Shown: positions 51,960 to 60,366 of the stretch, in pieces
How the letters are laid out: the number at the start of each line of letters is the position of its first letter
Position numbering within the stretch: position 1 is the stretch's first letter
Source of the DNA: Bolinopsis microptera
Lineage: Eukaryota; Ctenophora; Tentaculata; Lobata; Bolinopsidae
Length of the DNA: 64,000 bases
Direction: 5' to 3'
NCBI RefSeq assembly: GCF_026151205.1
Contig: NC_087081.1
Coordinates: 2,609,246-2,673,245, forward strand
Notes under the pieces: model-generated
Seen by the model: the letters and a program-made list of their open reading frames with translations, nothing else
What the model was told of the DNA's origin: nothing
Databases searched by the model: none
Made by a program: the position numbers and the translations under genes

Positions 51960-54900
51960 GTTATATTGAAATAGTTCTTATTATTTCAATTATCTAATCT
52001 GTTTATATTTTAGCAATGTTTATGAGATCTACCCAGTGGTAAGTTTGTGAGTTTAAGTATTTAATTGTTTACTCACACCTTTTCGTTCGTTTGATTTCAC
52101 CCTGCTAATTGTTATGGATTCATTTATATGATTTATATGTTTTATATGTTTGATATATTTTCCTTTCAGATTGTTTATCATCATCAAGTCGTTTTATTCC
52201 AATAACATATCACACATTTATGGAAGTTTTTAAAATACTAAAACTACTTAGGATGGTGTGTGACTGTAACGGGTCCGCATGACTGCCAAAGTCAGTACGT
52301 TTAACGCCTCGAGGAAGATTGCAGGATTCCTAGTCTACGCTACTCTTTTCATCATGGCTACGACACTCAATTTTGGGACATGGAATGTTTGCGGTCTATC
52401 GACCACATACAGGCAACACTTTGTTGCAGAGGACATTGACAGATATAACTTAGACATTTTAGCACTTCAGGAGACCAAGACACGTGAATACTTGGAAACA
52501 ACACTCCCTGGACATCATCGATTGTTTTTGTTTGATCAGAGACACGATAGACACGGTGGACTTGGGTTTATTGTTAACAAGCGTTTTTTGGAATGTATAG
52601 TATCGCATCATCAGATCAGTGACAGAGTTGTTTATATGGACTTTAAATTAAGTGCTAAAAGGGTGGATCAACCACCTTGTCATATCAGAATTGTTAATTG
52701 TTACAGCCCTACGAATCCCAAGTCAGTTCAGAACCCCCGATTAGCAACCCAATTTTACGATGAGCTACTCGAGGCTATCAGTGTTCCTGCTAGATTTGAA
52801 GTATGGATGTTAGGCGACTTTAATGCCAAACTTGGCAAAAGAAGCCCTGTTGATGTAGAAAATGGTTTACATGTGAATATTGGTAGACATGGTGTTGGGA
52901 GGAGGAATGAAAATGGTGAAAGGTTGCTACACTTTCTCACTGCTAATGGCCTGTTTGCTGCCAACACTTCATTCTCCCATAGCAGCAGACACATTACCAC
53001 ACGGACTGGTTGGATTCGGGATCGAGCAACCAGGAAAAGTAAACCTTATTTCCAACAGATTGACTTCATACTCTGCAAGTCCAGAAGCAAGGCACTGCTA
53101 ACTGATGCCAGGTCATATGCAGGTACAAAGCACCGCAGTGACCACAAACTTGTTGTTGCCAAGGCAGATTTTTCGCAGCGCTTCAAGTTGTACCAGGAGA
53201 GCAGAGCATTTCAAAAGACTTATAACACAACAACCTTGATTGGAAGCAAACAAGCTCAACAACAATATCAGCAAGAACTTCGTCAGAAACTTGAGCAAAC
53301 TGTATCAGATCCTGACTTTACCTCCAACAACACAGAACAGCAATTTGATATGCTTTTTGGTGAAGTTAAAGAAGCTGCTGTTTCCACTGTGGGTTTTCGC
53401 GAGCCACAGCGAAAGAGGAATCATTCCTCTGACAGTCAAGTTGTTAGCATGTCTGAAGAAAGGAAACAACTTTTACAACAACTGAACAACAACGAATACA
53501 GAGACAGGACAGCTCTCAGAGCTAAAATCAACAGGCTCTCAAACGACATTACTAAACGTTTAAAAACATTGAGAGTTGAGTTAGCAAACAGCCTAGCTGA
53601 CTCAATAGCCACCATAGACGAAGGACGGAGAATGTTTGAAGCTGCTCGTCAACTATCAGGCAAACAGAAAACGGGTGCAGGCTCTGTGTCTGTTTTCAAC
53701 ACTGACAACCAACTGGTAGATAATGAACGAGACAAGGCTGAAATCATTCGCCAGTACTTCGAAGAACACTACACTGGACCTGACAGTGAACCACCACTAG
53801 AACCGTTCACAGGTAACCCTAGGCCCCTTCAAACCCCCATTACAGCGTTTGAAGTTGAGCTTGCGGCCAAGAAACTCAAGAACGGTAAAGCTGTTGGACC
53901 AGATGGGATCCCAAACGAATTTCTCAAACACTCTCCTGAAATCTTTTTTTCCACATTTGCACAACTTACTAATCGATCCTTTGAGCTCCATGAACATGTA
54001 CCTTCTTTCACAGAGGGATACCTTACTCCGCTCCAAAAACCTGGAAAGCCACTAGGCCCCCCTAAGAGTTTGCGCCCACTTTGCCTACTAAACGGTACTA
54101 GAAAGATATTGTCCATGATAGTCTTGAAGCGCATCCAAAGGCAAGTATCTCAGTACACTGGTCCTTGGCAGAATGCCTATAAACCTGGCCATAGTTGTGC
54201 GAATATCGTTTGGACCCAGCGAATACTAGTGTCAGTTGTCAAGGAAAAACGCTGGTCTCTTCATAAGATGGGCATTGACATGTCCTCTGCTTTTGATACC
54301 ATAAAGAGGTCGGTATTACTTGACATTTTAGCTGATGCTGGTTGTAGTGAGGACGACATTCGACTGGTAAGGTATTTGCTCGCAAATACTAAACTGAAGA
54401 TCAAAGTGAACTCAACAATATCGGGAGAGTTTATTGTCACGATTGGAGCTTTTCAAGGCGACAGTTTGTCTGGAAACTTGTTCACTCTATATCTGGCAGC
54501 AGCACTTTACCACCTGCGTGCTGTTATGTCCTATCTAAGACCTAACCCTCCCATAGCTGAAAATCTGTTACCCCTCGAGTGGGAGTATGCAGATGATGCT
54601 GATTTTACTGATGAGGATAAAAGCAACTTGGAGACTTTGTTGCCAATATGTAAAGAGATATTGGAAGAGTGGAATCTTTTTGTCAATGAGTCAAAAACCG
54701 AGTTCACCCACTTCTATCTGGCCGGCAAGAACGAGGTTGATGACAAAGGAGAGAAACTCAGAGGTAGAGAACCTTGGAGGTCATCTATCTCTTTAGGCTC
54801 TAAGTTGTGTAGCATCGAAGATGTCAAGAGACGATGTATACTTGCTAACATTGCTTTTCAGAACTACAAAAAAGTCTGGGAACAAGGTAGACGTATACCC

Positions 54901-55478
54901 TTGAAGATTCGACTCAAGATATATGAAGCACAAGTTGTTTCAATACTGATGTATAATTGCAACAGTTGGGCAACATCTAAACAACTCCTTCAAAAACTTG
55001 ATGTCTGCCACAGGAATCATCTCCGTACGATCATCGGCATGACCTACCCTAATGTCATACGAAATGTGACTCTATACAAACGCTGCGAAGTTGTTCCACT
55101 AAGTGAGCGTGTTGCTCGTGCACGGTGGAGAATGCTCGGTCACATCCTCCGCAGTGATAATAACTCACCTGCCCAGCTTGCCTTACATTTTGCTGTAGAG
55201 AGTCAGAGTTTGATGAGAGGTAGAGTCGGACGACACCAGTCAAACTTGTTAAAAACTATTTTGAACGATTTAAGTGACAGAAACTTTAGACTTGTAAATA
55301 CAGACGATTTATACCATTTAAGAATTTTTGCAACAGATAGAAAAGCATGGAGAGAGTTAAGCATGATTTAGTCTATCCTGTGTTATTTTTCTCTTGGTGA
55401 CTTATCAGGTCATCAAGATGTTCTTTATGTTCTATTTTTGATTTGAATAAAGTTATATAATATAATAAAGGTGCCCAG
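51960..55478 (+). mobile_element. APE-type LINE inserted in a CR1 fragment
   Basis: The 3519-bp insert interrupts the CR1 frame between NLYTYH (ending 51959) and HCNSI (from 55482). CAT is present on both sides (51957-51959 and 55479-55481). It has one long ORF (52279-55371) and an AATAAA (55446-55451) about 30 bp before its 3' end. The short duplication makes the exact ends uncertain by a few bases. Confidence 0.82.
52279..55371 (+). CDS. LINE endonuclease-reverse transcriptase (RTE-superfamily-like)
   Basis: The protein has 1030 residues from the ATG at 52279; a second ATG at 52354 (MATTLNFGTWNVCG) starts right at the endonuclease. Endonuclease motifs are GTWNVCGLS, LALQETKT, MLGDFNAKLG and HRSDHKLVV. 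Reverse transcriptase motifs are NGKAVGPDGIPNEF, LRPLCLLNGTRKI, motif A MGIDMSSAFDTIK, motif B GAFQGDSLSGNLF and motif C YADDADF (about 770). The tail has RARWRMLGHILRS and GRVGRHQSNL, the same type of C-terminal end as RTE elements. The frame is intact. Motif B is unusual for RTE, so the clade is uncertain. Confidence 0.92.
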   Translation: MTAKVSTFNASRKIAGFLVYATLFIMATTLNFGTWNVCGLSTTYRQHFVAEDIDRYNLDILALQETKTREYLETTLPGHHRLFLFDQRHDRHGGLGFIVNKRFLECIVSHHQISDRVVYMDFKLSAKRVDQPPCHIRIVNCYSPTNPKSVQNPRLATQFYDELLEAISVPARFEVWMLGDFNAKLGKRSPVDVENGLHVNIGRHGVGRRNENGERLLHFLTANGLFAANTSFSHSSRHITTRTGWIRDRATRKSKPYFQQIDFILCKSRSKALLTDARSYAGTKHRSDHKLVVAKADFSQRFKLYQESRAFQKTYNTTTLIGSKQAQQQYQQELRQKLEQTVSDPDFTSNNTEQQFDMLFGEVKEAAVSTVGFREPQRKRNHSSDSQVVSMSEERKQLLQQLNNNEYRDRTALRAKINRLSNDITKRLKTLRVELANSLADSIATIDEGRRMFEAARQLSGKQKTGAGSVSVFNTDNQLVDNERDKAEIIRQYFEEHYTGPDSEPPLEPFTGNPRPLQTPITAFEVELAAKKLKNGKAVGPDGIPNEFLKHSPEIFFSTFAQLTNRSFELHEHVPSFTEGYLTPLQKPGKPLGPPKSLRPLCLLNGTRKILSMIVLKRIQRQVSQYTGPWQNAYKPGHSCANIVWTQRILVSVVKEKRWSLHKMGIDMSSAFDTIKRSVLLDILADAGCSEDDIRLVRYLLANTKLKIKVNSTISGEFIVTIGAFQGDSLSGNLFTLYLAAALYHLRAVMSYLRPNPPIAENLLPLEWEYADDADFTDEDKSNLETLLPICKEILEEWNLFVNESKTEFTHFYLAGKNEVDDKGEKLRGREPWRSSISLGSKLCSIEDVKRRCILANIAFQNYKKVWEQGRRIPLKIRLKIYEAQVVSILMYNCNSWATSKQLLQKLDVCHRNHLRTIIGMTYPNVIRNVTLYKRCEVVPLSERVARARWRMLGHILRSDNNSPAQLALHFAVESQSLMRGRVGRHQSNLLKTILNDLSDRNFRLVNTDDLYHLRIFATDRKAWRELSMI

Positions 55479-55800
55479 CATCACTGCAACAGCATTATCA
55501 GTCATCTTCTAGAAAGGAAACCACTATCATTTCACAACTCCCATCTAATGACTTTATATCAAGATCCACCAAAATTTGGAACACAATTGCACCTAAACTT
55601 AAGCTCTTTGACTACTCCTACAAGATTAGCCTTGCTAAAGTCGCCTGAAAAAGGCACTTCTAAAGCTGCAACATGCTTATAATGATTCGGCATGGACCAC
55701 AAGCGATTATGACATAATGCAGCTGTCATCTGAAAACAATCCCCTTCATCAAATTTAATCCAGTGATCTCGGCCCACAGGCTCCTCCTATTAAACAATTT
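55479..55800 (+). pseudogene. CR1-like LINE ORF2 fragment, right part
   Basis: It resumes the frame cut at 51959: HCNSIISHLLERKPLSFHNS, a frameshift near 55545, then FISRSTKIWNTIAPKLKLF up to a stop. The order matches NLYFYHCINDIFK...TIWNTV of the CR1 copy at 57783-60338. Confidence 0.8.
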
Positions 55801-56090
55801 TTATTTTGGTAAATGTGTGCTGACTCCACCACCTATGTATTTAACCTAATATTTAGTGTATTACAGGTAGAAATTGACTTAGGTAGGTATTTTTCTCTTA
55901 GGTAGATATTAAGAATTTGGATAATTTCTTAATTGTATGACTATTTCCATTACTGAGACGTTTTTAATATTTAATTTAGGAGGGTTTTTGAAATTTTTAT
56001 AGGACTGGTTCACAGAGTGAACAGATTCCAGATTTATATATTTTTAACCTGATATTTAATAAATGATTAAAAGAACAAATTTTAAAGTTG
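55801..56090. other. LINE 3' flank
   Basis: AT-rich with a repeated TAGGTAGRTATT motif near 55880-55910. No coding signal is seen. Confidence 0.4.
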
Positions 56091-56480
56091 CCATTAGATC
56101 CAAAAATACACCCATTATGCTCAATTAAAAACAACTCTAAATCAGTAGGCTGTCATTCTATTAATGCACCACACCGCTACCTCCACTGCACTAATAGTTA
56201 TACAATAAATTCTACAATCCTAATTTTGTGTCGTGATGGAGACCAGTGTTCATACAAAACATTTACTAGGTTGCCGTTTGGTGTGAGCAATAGCGAACAG
56301 CACGCACACTCCTTTGCCCCGTCAACCTATATCTAATCTATTTAAAGAGTGACAACCATACTGCACATTGAATTAGGATTCCGTTAAATATCAAATTGAT
56401 TTATTGTAAACTTGTTTAATCTGTAATAAATGGCATAAAATTGAAATTTTTGTTTAACTGAAATTTTTGTTTAACTGAAA
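56091..56480 (+). repeat. Dispersed repeat, inverted partner of 50369-50735
   Basis: Same sequence as 50369-50735 in the opposite orientation, about 90 percent identical by eye. It ends with a tandem pair of TTTTTGTTTAACTGAAA about 50 bp before an endonuclease-bearing ORF, so it may be that LINE's 5' region. Confidence 0.8.
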
Positions 56481-56529
56481 ACAGACTGTTAAGTTACTTT
56501 TCGGTATAACCAGCAGCTGGCTTGGGGTC

Positions 56530-57234
56530 ATGTCTAGGTGTGGTCTGGTTTTTCTATCTCTCCTTAATATTTCCCTGATAGTAATTTGTAATTGTTCCTT
56601 ACTGAACCCTGGACCAAATTTATCCGTTGTTTACAATAATGTCCATGGTTTCCTAAATACACGCGATTTAGCATCAGGAACACCACCACTAAATATGACC
56701 AAGATACATGAATTCCATGGTTATATCTACAAACATAAGCCTCACATCATTATTCTAAACGAGACATGGCTGAAAAATTCCATTCTCAGTAATGAGGTGC
56801 TCCCTGACAAATACAAAGTATTTAGGCTTGACCGATCCTTAAGATCGCATCCAGTGGATGCAACCCAGCCCAAGAAATTCAGAAAAAACGGTGGTGGTGT
56901 TCTGATTGCCCATAGAACAGACATTGATATCTCGAGTCTAAAGTTCTCTAAAGTTAGTGTTCAAGCTGAATTATTATCCATCATAATTAAGACTCAGTGT
57001 GGAAGAAACTTTTGTATATCAACATTTTATAGAGTAGGAACGCTTGGCTTAGATAATTTTGAATCTTTCAAGAAATATTTTGTTACTTTAGCATCTGCCA
57101 GAAAATTGCAAAGGCACATTCTGGTAGGTGACTTTAATTTGGCTTCGATTTCCTGGCCAAATGGTCAGTCAATGAAACGAAAAGTTTTCAATGAAACGAA
57201 AAGTTTTATTTTACATTCCTTTAATCATAAATAA
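56530..57234 (+). pseudogene. LINE endonuclease fragment (CR1/Jockey-like)
   Basis: The 234-residue frame has the order of an APE-type endonuclease: VVYNNVHGFL, HIIILNETWLK, KNGGGVLIAHR, STFYRVG and ILVGDFNLASISWP. It ends 30 residues later, without the C-terminal half or a reverse transcriptase. The N-terminus is a hydrophobic stretch ending CNCSLLNPGPN, whose NPGP recalls the 2A-like peptides of some LINEs. The downstream bases repeat AAAGTTTTCAATGAAACG, a possible break point. Confidence 0.8.
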
Positions 57235-57782
57235 AATAAGAGCTTAAACCACGAATTAGTTAGCTAGAAGTAAACTTGAGGAAATATTTTTGGTGATTGT
57301 ATATAATTATTTAAAAAACTTTATTTGGTTGTTAGTATTTTAATTATGGTAAGTGGTTGAATTTAGTGAGACAAGGTCAGTTTCTCTATTATCTTAGAAG
57401 AATTTCTACTTTACAGTAGGCAATGCTGAGTGGCAGGAATGAGGGACCAAAACGCTTGGGGCTAACAATGGCCCATTTACAAACCACTTCAGACATGGCA
57501 ATGATGTCGTTTATGCTTAATTCGTCTGAAACTGACCCTACTGCACTTGTAATATTCTATAAAAATCTCTTCTAAAATAGGTATAAAAATGCATAACACA
57601 AAACACACAAACAAAATGTTTATAATCCTTATATAATAAATTTCTATAGAACTTTTAAATTTCTATAAAACTAATAAACCTATATATATATTCATTTTGC
57701 ACCCAGAGAAAGATGTGATCACAGAGGTAGTTTCGATATTATGTTCATGACAAGGTATGGGGCTGCTGCAAGTTATATTTTG
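57235..57782. other. LINE flanks, no gene
   Basis: AT-rich. The right part should hold the 3' UTR of the minus-strand CR1 element at 57783. Confidence 0.4.
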
Positions 57783-60341
57783 CTAAGATATTACCGCTTT
57801 TTCAAGCTTAAGTAATCTAGGCAAGGTCAATTTTAAAGTTTTTGAATTTTGTCGAACGCTGTTTAAGGCTAAGTTCCAGTCATTTGGTTCTCCTTCCTTT
57901 TGTGTGTGAGTGATGGTGATTCTTATGGATGATTTGAGGTGATTGGGCTTATAACAGGTGAATGAAGTTAGCATGAGATTTTGTCGTACTGTATTCCATA
58001 TTGTCCCTGCTCTGTATATGTAGCTGTCTGATGGTTTAGGTGTGAGAATGAGGGTCTCTTTGCCAAGTCTGCCAGATGTTTCAAAGAGGGAGTATAGTGA
58101 TATAGGGGTTCTATATTTCAAGACCTTGAAGATGTCATTAATACAATGGTAGAAGTACAGATTATGCACATTCATGATTTCATGAGTGTTGAAGAGGGGT
58201 TTTGTATGCTCCTTTCTGTAGAATTCCTTGCCCAAGATTTGCTCCCCGTAGGGTCTGCATCGTGCACTAGTTTTAAATTTATCCAAGTATGCTTCTTTAT
58301 CTCCAAACATTATGCGGGCACACATTTTCTGTGCTTTGAACAGAGGTTCAAGTTTTTTGTTAGATGCCCCTCCCCAGACAGTTATACCATATGCAAGATA
58401 GCTTTCAAACAGAGTGTGATATAGATCTTTATGGAGTGATGTGGGAATGTTATCTTTAATTCTATTTAGCATGCCACAGCAGCTGGCTAGTTTTTTTGCT
58501 AATTTCCTTCTATGTGCGTTCCAGTTTAGGTCTTCATCGATTGTTACACCTAAGAATTTAGTTTCATGTACTCTCTCCAAGGGTATGCCATTGATATTGA
58601 TTTCTTGATCAGAGGGTGTATCTTCATCTTTGTTGGATCGAGAGTTTGAGAATTCAAGGTAACAGCTCTTGCCAGTGTTTATGTGAAGTTTATTGGCAAG
58701 CATGTAGCGGTGTACGGAATTTAGGACATCATTGGCTTTTTTGTATGCTAGGTTTTTACTTTTTGCAGCGACGAAGATATTTGTGTCATCAGCAAATAGA
58801 ACAAATTTAGAGTTCTTTTCAGAGTTTGTAAGATCGTTTATGTAAATTAAGAACAGAAGGGGCCCTAAGCAGCTCCCTTGTGGCACTCCAAAAAGCACAG
58901 GTAGAGTATCAGATATTTCATTGAGCACACCAACATATTGTTTACGGTCGGAAAGATAACTTTCCAGGAGTTTGTGTGCCCGTCCTCTGATCCCGTATGT
59001 GTTTAATTTTTTGAGAAGTATTGAGTGATCTATTGTATCAAATGCTTTACTTAGGTCGATAAAGATTCCTAAAACATGATTACCGGCTTTGAGTGACTGC
59101 TGAATGTGGTGAATAGAGTAGTTGAGTGCATGTGATGTTGAATGACCCTTTCGGAACCCAAACTGGCTATCGTGCAGTATTCCCTGACTCGAGAGAAAAC
59201 CATAAAGCCGTGAGTAGATAACCTTTTCAAAAATTTTACCGAAAATTGGGAGAGTGGAAATTGGACGATAATTTTGTAAGTGTTCTTCGTTATCTTTTTT
59301 GTAGATGGGGCTAATTTTACCTATCTTAAGGATGGCGGGAAAGCATCCTGTTGACATAAGGTTGTTGTATTGTATGGAAAGCACTGGGCTGAGAATGTGT
59401 GAGGCCTTTTTAATAACACTGATGGGGAAATCACTAGCTTTGCCATTTTGTAGCTCAGAAATGATATGAGATATTTCACTCTCAGTGCAGTCTGTTAAGT
59501 ACATCGAATTTGGGTTAGTTTTTGGTAAAAATTCAACAAATGAAGGAAGTGGCTCAATTTTCATTTCCCCATCAACTTGTTCATTCAATTTCGACGCTAT
59601 TGAGGCAAAGTACTCATTAAATTTGTTGGCTATGAGTCTACGTTCTGTGATGTGTACTCCGTCGACACAGAATTGAGGCTTTATGGTTTTTTTGCATTTT
59701 CCTCTTAATTCATTGATAACTTCCCAAGTCTTTTTGCTGTCTCCTTGATGATCCATAATCTTAGTACAGTAATATTTCTTTTTTTGACTTTTTATTACAC
59801 TTTTAAGACATCGACGATAGTTTGAAAATTTTGTGTGGAGATCAATATTTCCATCTGGACTAAATTCTTTTGACGTTTTCGAGGCTATCCAGTCATCATA
59901 CAGCTCCTCTTTAGTTGAAATAGCTTCTGAAATTCCATCTGTCATCCAAGGATTGTTAATTGGATTTCTTTTGGAGACTTTGGGTTTATCTAGTTTGCAG
60001 TTAGAGTCAATTGTATGTGTGAAGATGTTAAAGAAGGTTTCAAAGTTGGTACTGTTTGCCATGATATCTTCTTTGGATTCAAGGTCTGTAATTAAAGTAT
60101 CAACATTTTTCTTGGAGAAGCTGTAGTGTTGGAGTAGCTTTTGGTCTGAAGAAGTTTCGTTCATAGGCATGCAAAGGTTGAACATGGCTATGATTGGTTT
60201 GTGGTGGGAATTCATATCATCAATTACCCCAGACATCGTGACGTGTTCAATGTCGTTGGTGAGTATATTGTCTATGCAGGAATGTTGGTGAATGTTTGTG
60301 GAATGAGTTGGTAATGAGATGAGCGGAAAGAATCCCAATGA
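57783..60341 (-). pseudogene. CR1-like LINE ORF2, main part, interrupted by an RTE element
   Basis: The 851-residue frame starts inside the endonuclease (GFFPLISLPTHS, CIDNILTNDIEHV, HHKPI) and runs through the reverse transcriptase: NYRPISTLPIFGKIFEK, QFGFRKGHSTSHALN, IFIDLSKAFDT, GVPQGSCLGPLLF and FADDTNIF (about 513). The C-terminal KMCARIMFGDKEAYLDKFK follows. It is a paralogue of the ORF2 at 38375-41728. No start codon belongs here: the preceding codons lie 3.6 kb upstream at 63929-64000, beyond an inserted RTE element. Apart from that insertion the frame is clean, so the break is probably young. Confidence 0.93.
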
Positions 60342-60366
60342 AAGAACTACTACTACTATGTCGGAG

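Noticed and set aside
50369-56480. Terminal inverted repeats of one DNA transposon spanning 6 kb
   Set aside because: The interior is made of separate LINE pieces with their own boundaries and no transposase was found. Two oppositely inserted copies explain it better.
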